From contig CAKSXP010000098.1 in the NCBI GenBank assembly GCA_934515035.1, positions 1 to 6,736 on the forward strand: 6,736 nucleotides of DNA. The letters run 5' to 3'. The notes under the pieces were generated by a model. That model searched no databases and was not told the origin of the DNA. It was given only the letters and a program-made list of their open reading frames with translations. Within the stretch, counting starts at the first letter, position 1. Each line of letters starts with the position of its first letter. The stretch is from an uncultured Oscillospiraceae bacterium. Lineage in GTDB: Bacteria; Bacillota; Clostridia; Oscillospirales; Oscillospiraceae. Both the position numbers and the translations under genes were made by a program. Of the stretch, positions 1 to 5,913 are shown piece after piece.

Positions 1-23
1 CTTTTGGCCTGTTCTTTTGGGCA

Positions 24-47
24 CTTTTCTTGCAGGAGCAAGAAAAG
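24..47. repeat. Perfect 10-bp inverted repeat (hairpin) upstream of hemZ
   Basis: CTTTTCTTGC at 24-33 is the exact reverse complement of GCAAGAAAAG at 38-47, separated by the 4-base loop AGGA. Beyond one A-C mismatch (23/48) the pairing continues for three bases (20-22 with 49-51). No T tract follows on either strand, so it is not a convincing intrinsic terminator as it stands. The right arm is also the start of the first tandem unit described in the next entry, so the left arm looks like an inverted partial copy of that unit. It could be a processed RNA hairpin, part of a dispersed repeat, or the end of an upstream transcript. Confidence 0.7.
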
Positions 48-171
48 CGCCTCTGCGAAGCAAACCCAGCCTGGTAAAGCTAAAAGAAAAAATAGAAGTA
101 AACGAGCAAGAAAAGCACCCCTGCGAAGCAGCCCTACGCTCGGTAGAGCTAAAAACAGAAGAATACGGTAA
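36..171. repeat. Two tandem imperfect ~68-base repeat units
   Basis: Unit 1 begins at 36 and unit 2 at 104. Both open with GAGCAAGAAAAG and then share CTGCGAAGC. After one indel they share GGTA(A/G)AGCTAAAA, and both tail off into A-rich sequence. Similarity is high over roughly the first 50 bases and poor after that. The 68-base period is not a multiple of three, so the two units are read in different frames. The stretch 1-197 holds no gene I can assign, but two frames are open from the window edge, one to TAA at 169-171 and one to TAA at 182-184. The C-terminus of an upstream protein is therefore possible but unproven. Confidence 0.65.
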
Positions 172-197
172 AGAAGAAATATAAAAGAAGAAACAAA

Positions 198-1691
198 ATG
201 AAAATAATACTCATCAACAACGATTATAAATACGCCGCGGAGCAAATGCTGCTGACGCTGTTCCCGAACGAAAAGCCGGAGTTTTCCGATTCGCCGGGGG
301 GCGACCGCGCGGTCATCTCGCTGCATGAGGGAAGCGTATACAACACCGCCGTCTGCCGCCTTACCGCCGGAGGAAAGACATACACGGCAAAGTGCTCCGT
401 CCGCCGCGACAGGCTGGCGGACGATCTCGAGCGCGAACGGCAGCACCAGCGCATCGTCAAGCTCGCGTTCTACCGCGCGGCGACGCAGGAGCTGGTGAAG
501 GAGCCGGTGTGGGGCGCGCTGACGGGCATACGACCCGGCAAGCTCATGAGCAACCTCATCGAGGCCGGGATGTCGGACAGGGCGGCGCTCACGCGCTTCT
601 GCGAAAGCTACCGCGCCTCGCGCGAGCGCGCGGAGCTTTGCCTCGACACGGCTCATGCCTCGCTGGACGCTGCGCACATGCTCGAGCGCCGCGACATCTG
701 TCTCTATGTCGGCATCCCCTTCTGCCCGACGCGCTGCGCCTATTGCAGCTTCGTCAGCCAGTCCGTCGCGCGCAGCATGAAGCTCATCGAGCCGTTTCTG
801 GACGCGCTCTGCCGCGAGGTCGACGCGACCGCCGGGGCCGTGACGCGGCTGGGGCTCCGGGTCGTCTCCGTCTACTTCGGCGGCGGCACTCCGACAACGC
901 TTTCCGCGCCCCAGCTCGACAGGCTGATAACGCGCATGGAAAGCGCCTTCGACCTCTCGCACTGCCGCGAATTTACGGTCGAGGCCGGGCGGCCGGACAC
1001 CATAACCGCCGAAAAGCTCGAGGTCCTGCGCCGCCACGGCGTCACCCGCGTGAGCGTGAACCCGCAGACGATGTCCGACGAGGTGCTCGAGGTCATCGGC
1101 CGCAGGCACACGGCGCAGGACGTTGAAAACGCGCTGGCCCTGGTGCGGCAGGCGGGAGCTTTTGAGGTCAACATGGACCTCATCGCCGGGCTGCCCGCGG
1201 ACACACCGGAGGGCTTCCGCAAAACGCTGGACCGCGTAATGGCGCTCGCGCCGGAGAACATAACCGTCCACACGCTCTCGCTCAAAAAGGGCTCGCGCAT
1301 CATGCTCGAGGGAACGGCCATCCCCTCGGCGCAGGACGTCGGCGAAATGCTCGACTATGCCATGTCCCGCCTGCGCGGGGCGGACTACGCCCCCTATTAC
1401 CTCTACCGCCAGAAATATATGTCCGGCGGCTTTGAGAATGTCGGCTGGGCAAAAAAAGGGACGGAAAACCTCTATAACATCTGCATCATGGAAGAGCTTT
1501 GCAGCATAATCTCCATGGGCGGCGGAGCCTCCACCAAGCTCTGCACCGGCACGGGCCGCATCGAACGCGTGTTCGCGCCGAAATATCCGCAGGAATACAT
1601 CGAGCGCATTGAAAAGGTCTGCGCCGACAAACAGAAAATCGTTGATTTTTACTCGGCGCTCGGGTCCTGCGCACAGAAGGAGGAAGCATAA
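198..1691 (+). CDS. hemZ: Coproporphyrinogen dehydrogenase HemZ-type radical SAM protein
   Basis: A 497-residue cytoplasmic radical SAM enzyme of the HemZ/HemN family. The family is assigned oxygen-independent conversion of coproporphyrinogen III to protoporphyrinogen IX. The N-terminal ~160 residues are the HemZ-specific extension, including GALTGIRPGKL at 107-117. The 4Fe-4S/SAM motif CxxxCxYC has Cys176, Cys180 and Cys183, followed by Phe185. GGGTPT (228-233) is the glycine motif for SAM. VEAGRPDT (261-268), NPQT (289-292) and MDLIAGLP (326-333) are further family blocks. The C-terminus carries the conserved YRQKYMSGGFENVGW and MGGGASTK segments (403-447). Length is normal. The ATG at 198 fits the usual N-terminus, but only a poor A/G-rich ribosome binding site (AAGAAG, near 185-190) precedes it. 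It is first of three packed genes. No other heme genes are visible, so the physiological substrate is inferred from family. Confidence 0.9.
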   Translation: MKIILINNDYKYAAEQMLLTLFPNEKPEFSDSPGGDRAVISLHEGSVYNTAVCRLTAGGKTYTAKCSVRRDRLADDLERERQHQRIVKLAFYRAATQELVKEPVWGALTGIRPGKLMSNLIEAGMSDRAALTRFCESYRASRERAELCLDTAHASLDAAHMLERRDICLYVGIPFCPTRCAYCSFVSQSVARSMKLIEPFLDALCREVDATAGAVTRLGLRVVSVYFGGGTPTTLSAPQLDRLITRMESAFDLSHCREFTVEAGRPDTITAEKLEVLRRHGVTRVSVNPQTMSDEVLEVIGRRHTAQDVENALALVRQAGAFEVNMDLIAGLPADTPEGFRKTLDRVMALAPENITVHTLSLKKGSRIMLEGTAIPSAQDVGEMLDYAMSRLRGADYAPYYLYRQKYMSGGFENVGWAKKGTENLYNICIMEELCSIISMGGGASTKLCTGTGRIERVFAPKYPQEYIERIEKVCADKQKIVDFYSALGSCAQKEEA

Positions 1692-1692
1692 A

Positions 1693-2406
1693 ATGTCCAC
1701 AAAGCTCGATTATTACTTTCAGCACCTCGAAAAATTCCCGTTTCCGGAGTTTTTCGACGGCATAACCGAAACATATGAGATCCTGGCAAAGGCAAAGACC
1801 TTTCTCGACGAAATGCTGACGCAGAAGGGCGTCTGCGAGAATCACGGAACAGTCCTCGGCCGCGCGCCCGCGATCCACGGCTGCTGCTACATCGGCGAGG
1901 GCACGAAGATATATGACGACGTGTGCATCATCGGCCCGGTCTATATCGGCCGGAACTGCGAGATCAGCCACGGCGCCGTCATCCGCCCGAACACGATCAT
2001 CTCGGACGGATGCTCTGTCGGCCACGGCAGCGAGATCAAGCACACGGTCATGTTCGGCGGGTCAAAGGTCGCCTCCCTGTCATTTGCGGGCGACTGCGTG
2101 CTCGGCGCGAGCGCGCGCATCGGTTCCGGCGTCATAACCGCCAACCGCAAGTTCGACCAGCAGAACGTTACCCTCAAATACGACGGCGAAAGGCACGACC
2201 TCGGCGACAGCTTCTTCGGCGTCGTCCTCGGCGACAGCGCGCGTCTCGGCGCAAACAGCGTCTCCCAGCCGGGCACCCACATCGGGCACCACAGCTGGGT
2301 CTATCCGCTGACAAACGTCCGCGGCTTCATCCCCGCGGGAAAGCGCATCTTTGAAAAGCGCGAGCTGGTGTATGAGGAAAACGAAATAGTGGAGCTCAAG
2401 CCATGA
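1693..2406 (+). CDS. Left-handed beta-helix (hexapeptide repeat) protein, GlmU acetyltransferase-like
   Basis: A 237-residue protein with an N-terminal ~50-residue helical segment and no nucleotidyltransferase domain. It then has hexapeptide repeats ([LIV]-G-x-x-x-x type) at about residues 53-150 and 178-205, the fold of a trimeric left-handed beta-helix acyltransferase. Residues 114-150 (SEIKHTVM...GSKVASLSFAGD...IGSGVITAN) resemble the GlmU acetyltransferase domain (GSKAGHLTYLGD...GAGTITCN). Databases often label such proteins UDP-N-acetylglucosamine pyrophosphorylase-like, but the catalytic uridylyltransferase part is absent. The histidine of GlmU is Ser128 here, so acetyltransfer to glucosamine-1-phosphate is doubtful. 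The start at 1693 has AAGGAGGA at 1677-1684 and lies 1 nt after the hemZ stop. An upstream in-frame ATG at 1609 lies inside hemZ and is not favoured. The real substrate is unknown. Confidence 0.8.
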   Translation: MSTKLDYYFQHLEKFPFPEFFDGITETYEILAKAKTFLDEMLTQKGVCENHGTVLGRAPAIHGCCYIGEGTKIYDDVCIIGPVYIGRNCEISHGAVIRPNTIISDGCSVGHGSEIKHTVMFGGSKVASLSFAGDCVLGASARIGSGVITANRKFDQQNVTLKYDGERHDLGDSFFGVVLGDSARLGANSVSQPGTHIGHHSWVYPLTNVRGFIPAGKRIFEKRELVYEENEIVELKP

Positions 2407-2978
2407 CGGACGCACTCACCGCCCTCGACGGCGGCATCCTTCTGTTTATTCAGGAGCATATACGCTGCGGCTTTCTGACGCCCGTCATGAAGCTGGCAAG
2501 CCTTCTCGGCGACGGCGGCGTGATCTGGATAATCGCCGCGCTCGTCCTTCTCATCATCCCGAAAACAAGACGCCGCGGCCTCGACGTGGCTCTGTGCCTC
2601 GCCGCTGCCGCAGCGGTCAACAACCTTGTTCTCAAAAACATCGTCGCGCGCCCGCGCCCGTTCCTGACCTTTCCGGAGATCGAGCTGCTCGTAAAGCCGC
2701 TTGCAAGCTACAGCTTCCCCTCCGGGCACGCCTGTTCTTCCTTCGCGGCGGCATTCGCGCTGGCCCGCGCCTTTCGCGGAAAGGGCGGAGCCTGGGCCTA
2801 TGTCCCCGCCGCGCTGATCGCGCTCTCGCGCATCTATGTCGGCATACACTACCCGACGGATATCCTCGCCGGGGCCGTCACCGGCACGCTCTGCGCCTGG
2901 GGAGCATACGCGCTCTCGCACCGGTTCATAAAGAGCGACCTTCTGACAAAGCGTGAGCGCGAAAGGCTGAACGGCTGA
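2403..2978 (+). CDS. PAP2-family membrane phosphatase (undecaprenyl-diphosphatase/phosphatidate phosphatase-like)
   Basis: A 191-residue integral membrane phosphatase. The three-part PAP2 signature is complete: K78-x6-R85-P86, then P106-S-G-H109, then S142-R143-x5-H149-x3-D153. His109 and His149 are the expected catalytic pair. Hydrophobic segments lie near residues 39-52, 61-75, 110-122, 131-146 and 153-171, with the active site expected on the outer face of the membrane. Family members remove phosphate from lipid pyrophosphates such as undecaprenyl pyrophosphate or from phosphatidic acid, and the sequence alone does not tell which. The start ATG overlaps the previous stop (ATGA, 2403-2406), and GGAG at 2391-2394 lies 8 nt ahead, so translational coupling is likely. 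It is last in its operon and its stop lies inside a hairpin. Confidence 0.9.
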   Translation: MTDALTALDGGILLFIQEHIRCGFLTPVMKLASLLGDGGVIWIIAALVLLIIPKTRRRGLDVALCLAAAAAVNNLVLKNIVARPRPFLTFPEIELLVKPLASYSFPSGHACSSFAAAFALARAFRGKGGAWAYVPAALIALSRIYVGIHYPTDILAGAVTGTLCAWGAYALSHRFIKSDLLTKRERERLNG

Positions 2979-2988
2979 GCGCCGTTCA
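2968..2988. terminator. Hairpin containing both stop codons of the convergent genes
   Basis: TGAACGGC (2968-2975) pairs perfectly with GCCGTTCA (2981-2988) around the 5-base loop TGAGC, an 8-bp stem. The rightward stop TGA (2976-2978) forms the first three loop bases. The leftward stop (complement of 2986-2988) lies at the base of the stem. No clear T tract follows on either strand, so it is a weak intrinsic terminator by sequence. It could still act as a bidirectional 3' end, a pause site or a protection hairpin for both transcripts. Confidence 0.5.
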
Positions 2989-4053
2989 CTTCCACAGCCT
3001 GACGATGCCCCGCTCGTTCATCCGGCAGAGCATCACCGCCGCCAGCGGGAACAGCAGCATCCCGAAAACGCCGCAGACGCGGAACCCGAGATAGATCGAA
3101 AACAGCGAAACTATCGGGTGCAGCCCGAGCTGGTCGCCGATCAGCTTCGCCTGGAGCGTGCTGCGCAGGACCGTCGCCGCGGCATAGCACAGGGCAAGCC
3201 CCGCGCCGCGGGCATAGCTCCCCGTCAGGAAGCAATAGAGCGCCCAGGGGATCAGCACCGTGCCCGTGCCGAGTATCGGCAGCGCGTCGATGACCGCCGT
3301 GACCGCCGCCACTAGCAGCGGATAGCCGATGCGGAGCAGCAGAAAGCCAAGACTCAGCACGGCGAAGGTCACCGCCATCAAGAGCCCCTGCGCGCGCAGC
3401 CAGCGCCCCAGCGTGCTGCTCAGATCCCCGCGCACAGCGCGGACGCTGTCCCGGAACTTCTCCGGTATCTGTCTGAGCGCGAAGCTCTTGACGGCAGGAT
3501 ACGAGGCCGACACAAAATATGTTCCCAGTCCCGCGGTGACGGCAAAAAGCAGCACCAGCGGCGTCTTTTCGACCGCGGCGGAGATGAGCCCCGGCAGCTT
3601 GCCGGAGAGCGCCGCCGGTATCGCGGCCAGCTGGCCCTCGAGCGAGTCCAGCGCCTCACCCAGATACTCCCGCACCGGTACGGGCGCCGAACCGATATAG
3701 CGCATGACGCGCGACTCGAGCGATTCCAGCCCGTCAAGAACGGAGCCCAGAAGCTCCGGCAGACGGCCCGTCAGCTCCACAAGCTCCCCGGCCGCTTCCG
3801 CGGCGCCCCACACGGTCAGCGTGACCAACGCCGCCAGAAGCAGAAGCGTGCAGGCCCCAGCGGCCGCCGCACGCGGGAGCCGCGCACGGTCCGTCAGCAG
3901 CCGCACGGCCGGCTCGAGCAGCGCGGCCAGCCCCAGCGCTATCAGAAAAGGAAGCATCCACGGCAGAAGATAGCGCGCGCAGACAAGAAATATCCCTCCG
4001 CACAGCGCCCACAGCAGAAGATTTGCAAGAAATTTGGGCGGTTTTATGGACAA
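2986..4053 (-). CDS. ytvI: AI-2E transporter family membrane protein, YtvI-like (sporulation)
   Basis: A polytopic membrane protein of 355 residues when started at TTG 4053. It belongs to the AI-2E exporter/UPF0118 superfamily and resembles the sporulation protein YtvI. Two N-terminal membrane helices (about 10-28 and 31-50) and a third at 64-86 precede a long soluble stretch with amphipathic helices (88-160). Further helices follow at about 165-183, 222-241, 243-276, 281-297 and 311-341. The conserved DALPILGTG motif (256-264) and the GLHPIVSLFSIYLGFRVCGVFG region (310-331) fit the family. Bacillus YtvI is of similar length. The TTG start is chosen because GGAGGGGAG (complement of 4064-4072) precedes it, 10 nt from the end of the purine run. 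An upstream in-frame ATG at 4128 would add 25 residues not expected for the family. Its transported substrate and exact sporulation role are unknown. The ytvI assignment is by overall similarity to a large family. Confidence 0.8.
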   Translation of the reverse strand: MSIKPPKFLANLLLWALCGGIFLVCARYLLPWMLPFLIALGLAALLEPAVRLLTDRARLPRAAAAGACTLLLLAALVTLTVWGAAEAAGELVELTGRLPELLGSVLDGLESLESRVMRYIGSAPVPVREYLGEALDSLEGQLAAIPAALSGKLPGLISAAVEKTPLVLLFAVTAGLGTYFVSASYPAVKSFALRQIPEKFRDSVRAVRGDLSSTLGRWLRAQGLLMAVTFAVLSLGFLLLRIGYPLLVAAVTAVIDALPILGTGTVLIPWALYCFLTGSYARGAGLALCYAAATVLRSTLQAKLIGDQLGLHPIVSLFSIYLGFRVCGVFGMLLFPLAAVMLCRMNERGIVRLWK

Positions 4054-4063
4054 AACGTCATAT

Positions 4064-4072
4064 CTCCCCTCC
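4064..4072 (-). promoter_or_regulatory. Shine-Dalgarno sequence supporting a TTG start
   Basis: On the minus strand GGAGGGGAG is followed, after ATATGACGTT, by TTG at 4053-4051, which opens the membrane protein frame. The ATG inside the spacer (complement of 4058-4060) is in another frame and stops after five codons, so it cannot be the gene start. The purine run is the only strong ribosome binding site in the region and decides the start. Confidence 0.6.
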
Positions 4073-4091
4073 GATTTATAAAAAACAGCAA

Positions 4092-4120
4092 TTGTTTTTA
4101 CCCTCTTACTATGATATATT
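4092..4120 (+). promoter_or_regulatory. Probable sigma-A promoter for the ACT protein-hom-lysC operon
   Basis: A -35-like TTGTTT (4092-4097) and a -10-like TATATT (4115-4120) are separated by exactly 17 bases. Transcription would start near 4127, leaving a leader of about 40 bases with a ribosome binding site and no room for a riboswitch or T-box. The surrounding AT-rich patch stands out against the GC-rich coding DNA on both sides. The -10 matches consensus at five of six positions, the -35 at three. Confidence 0.6.
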
Positions 4121-4141
4121 GCATCCATGAACAGTGAACAA
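4113..4141 (-). promoter_or_regulatory. Possible weak leftward promoter for the YtvI-like gene
   Basis: On the minus strand TTGTTC (complement of 4136-4141) and TATATC (complement of 4113-4118) are 17 bases apart and would start transcription near 4106, upstream of the ribosome binding site at 4072-4064. The match to the sigma-A consensus is only moderate (about seven of twelve). Its -10 overlaps that of the rightward promoter. A sporulation sigma factor could be used instead, but I found no convincing consensus pair for one. Confidence 0.3.
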
Positions 4142-4168
4142 ATGACTTTCGTGGAGGGACGAAGCATT

Positions 4169-4615
4169 ATGATAACGGATAACACCAATAAATATTACCT
4201 GGTCGAATCCTCCATGCTGCCGGATATCTTTATCAAGGTCACGGAGGCCAAGGCCCTTCTTGAGGCGGGCGAGGCTTCGACCGTCGCCGAGGCCGTTGCC
4301 GCCGTCGGCATCAGCCGGAGCGCCTTCTATAAATACAAGGACTCGATCTGGCCGTTCAGGGACATGAAAAACGGCCGGATACTGACGTTCTCGATGGTCC
4401 TGCGCAATGTCAAGGGGCTTCTTTCCGGCGTGCTGAGCGTGTTCGCGGATTCCGGCGCGAACATCCTCACCATCAATCAGAGTATGCCCGCAAACAGCAC
4501 CGCAATAGTCACCATATCCGCTGAAACGACCGATATGCGCATTTCCGTCGAACAGCTCATGGCCGAAATACAGAACTGTAACGGCGTCGTCAGGCTGGAA
4601 CTTCTCGGCGGCTAA
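4169..4615 (+). CDS. pheB: ACT domain-containing protein, PheB/UPF0735 family
   Basis: A 148-residue cytoplasmic protein of the UPF0735 (PheB) family. It opens with KYYLVESSMLPDIFIKV (8-24). A helix-turn-helix-like segment follows at about 37-62 (STVAEAVAAVGISRSAFYKYKDSIWPF), typical of the family. A C-terminal ACT domain covers about 71-146, with LRNVKGLLSGVLSVFADSGANILTINQ as its first strand-helix-strand. ACT domains bind amino acids to control enzymes or regulators. In Bacillus the homologue precedes pheA, whereas here it precedes hom. The start at 4169 has GGAGG at 4153-4157. An in-frame ATG at 4127 sits at the predicted transcription start and is rejected. It is the first gene of the operon, and GGAGGA in the spacer directly after its stop serves hom. 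A regulatory role in aspartate-family synthesis is inferred, not shown. Confidence 0.88.
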   Translation: MITDNTNKYYLVESSMLPDIFIKVTEAKALLEAGEASTVAEAVAAVGISRSAFYKYKDSIWPFRDMKNGRILTFSMVLRNVKGLLSGVLSVFADSGANILTINQSMPANSTAIVTISAETTDMRISVEQLMAEIQNCNGVVRLELLGG

Positions 4616-4628
4616 CGGAGGAACATGC

Positions 4629-5840
4629 ATGATAAAAACAGCTCTGCTCGGCTTCGGGACCGTCGGCAGCGGCGTTGCGGAGGTCATGGCCGAAAACCAC
4701 GACAGCATCGCCCACAACGCTGCGGACGAGATCGTCCTGAAATACATACTCTGCCGCAGGCCAAGGCCGGGCAGTAAATTCGGCAGCCTCATCATCCACG
4801 ACTTTGAGACCATCCTCAACGACCCCGAGATACGCATCGTTGCCGAGTGCATCGGCGGTGTCGGCGAGGCTTATGACTATACAAAACGCCTTCTCCTAGC
4901 GGGAAAGAGCGTCGTTACGGCGAACAAGGAGCTTGTTGCTGCCCACGGCTGCGAGCTTCTGAACATTGCAAGGGAAAACAACCTCAACTATCTTTTCGAG
5001 GCCAGCGTCGGCGGCGGGATACCGATCATCCGCCCGATAACCCAGTGTCTGGCCGCAAACGAGCTCGACGAGGTATACGGCGTGCTCAACGGCACGACAA
5101 ATTATATTCTGACCCAGATGGAACAATGCTCGCAGAGCTTTGAAGAAGCTCTGCGCGAGGCGCAGCGTCTCGGCTATGCGGAGGCGGACCCCACCGCCGA
5201 CGTGGAGGGGCTGGACGCCTGCCGCAAGATATGCATCCTCGGCGACCTCTGCTTCGGCCGCCACATCGACCCTTCGGAGGTACGCGCCGCCGGCATAACC
5301 GGCGTTTCGCGCGAGGACATACTTTACGCAAACCAGATCGGCTGCAAAATAAAGCTGCTCGGCCGCGCGCTGCGCACCGGCCCGAGCACCGTAACGGCAT
5401 ATGTCGCGCCGCATTTCATATCGGACAGCAGCATCCTCTCGAACGTCCACGGCGTTATGAACGGCATCGTCGTCCGCGGCAACGCGCTCGGCGAGGCGAT
5501 GTTCTATGGCCCGGGCGCGGGCAAGCTGCCGACGGCCAGCGCCGTCATCGCGGACATCATCGACGCGGCAAAGCACATAAAGGCGAGGAAATATCTCGGC
5601 TGGGACGAGATGGAGCCCGGCGGCTTCACCGATTCGGACGACCTTGTCAGCCGGTGGTTCATACGGACAAGCTCTCCCCTGTCGGAGATCGGCAGGGCCT
5701 TCGGCAACATCCGCTTCGTCACCTACGACGGCTCGCCGACGGACGAATACGCATTTGCGACCTCGCGCATGTATGCGCACGCAATAAAGGTCATGACCCG
5801 CAATCTTGAGATCCGCTCCATGTTCCGCATACTTGACTGA
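4629..5840 (+). CDS. hom: Homoserine dehydrogenase
   Basis: A 403-residue cytoplasmic enzyme that reduces aspartate 4-semialdehyde to homoserine with NAD(P)H, the branch step to threonine and methionine. The N-terminal Rossmann fold has GFGTVG at 8-13. TANKELVAAHG (97-107) includes Lys100. FEASVGGGIPIIRP (123-136) and LNGTTNYIL (153-161) mark the substrate region. YAEADPTADVEGLDACRK (183-200) supplies Glu185, Asp196 and Lys200, matching the catalytic residues of the yeast enzyme by motif. GPGAGKLPTASAV (294-306) is also conserved. The protein is about 30 residues shorter than Bacillus Hom. Its last ~65 residues (WFIRTSSP...YAFATSRM) look like a shrunken ACT-like tail. The start at 4629 has GGAGGA at 4617-4622. 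A closer ATG at 4625 is out of frame. It lies 13 nt after the ACT protein gene. Confidence 0.95.
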   Translation: MIKTALLGFGTVGSGVAEVMAENHDSIAHNAADEIVLKYILCRRPRPGSKFGSLIIHDFETILNDPEIRIVAECIGGVGEAYDYTKRLLLAGKSVVTANKELVAAHGCELLNIARENNLNYLFEASVGGGIPIIRPITQCLAANELDEVYGVLNGTTNYILTQMEQCSQSFEEALREAQRLGYAEADPTADVEGLDACRKICILGDLCFGRHIDPSEVRAAGITGVSREDILYANQIGCKIKLLGRALRTGPSTVTAYVAPHFISDSSILSNVHGVMNGIVVRGNALGEAMFYGPGAGKLPTASAVIADIIDAAKHIKARKYLGWDEMEPGGFTDSDDLVSRWFIRTSSPLSEIGRAFGNIRFVTYDGSPTDEYAFATSRMYAHAIKVMTRNLEIRSMFRILD

Positions 5841-5843
5841 CAG

Positions 5844-5856
5844 GCCAGGCCCTGGC
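5844..5856. repeat. Short palindrome in the hom-lysC gap
   Basis: GCCAGG-C-CCTGGC is a 13-base perfect odd palindrome just after the hom stop. As RNA it can form only a 5-bp stem with a 3-base loop, and it is not followed by a T run, so it is not a terminator. The 73-base gap 5841-5913 otherwise shows only the lysC ribosome binding site. I see neither a promoter nor space for a lysine riboswitch. Confidence 0.4.
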
Positions 5857-5913
5857 GGAATAAGCTGTAACAGGCACAGACGCACGAATTTTATTCAGAA
5901 GGGATTCAATGTT

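Noticed and set aside
24..184. CRISPR array in the repeat region
   Set aside because: There are only two imperfect direct units, no unique spacers of regular length, and similarity runs beyond a repeat-sized core.
180..185. TATAAA just upstream of hemZ as a -10 element
   Set aside because: It is only 12 bases from the start codon and has no -35 partner at 16-18 bases, and the region is generally A-rich.
392..1126. 244-codon plus-strand frame inside hemZ
   Set aside because: The translation is Arg/Ala/His-rich without motifs and lies entirely within hemZ in another frame, so it is a GC-driven shadow.
1609..1692. N-terminal extension of the beta-helix protein from an ATG at 1609
   Set aside because: It lies within hemZ, is very basic, and has no ribosome binding site, whereas 1693 has AAGGAGGA at proper spacing.
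2301..2921. 206-codon minus-strand frame opposite the PAP2 gene
   Set aside because: The PAP2 signature on the plus strand is complete. The antisense translation is charged and lacks motifs.
4107..4113. CATAGTA on the minus strand as a sigma-G type -10 for the YtvI-like gene
   Set aside because: It is close to the CATACTA consensus, but no matching -35 lies 16-18 bases upstream.
4109..4852. 247-codon minus-strand frame across the ACT protein gene
   Set aside because: It is antisense to a recognised gene and crosses the promoter region, and no family features are visible.
4896..5885. Long open frame (329 codons) on the minus strand across hom
   Set aside because: It is fully antisense to a well-conserved enzyme, its composition is Arg/Ala-rich as expected from GC-rich codon shadows, and no ribosome binding site or family motif is seen.
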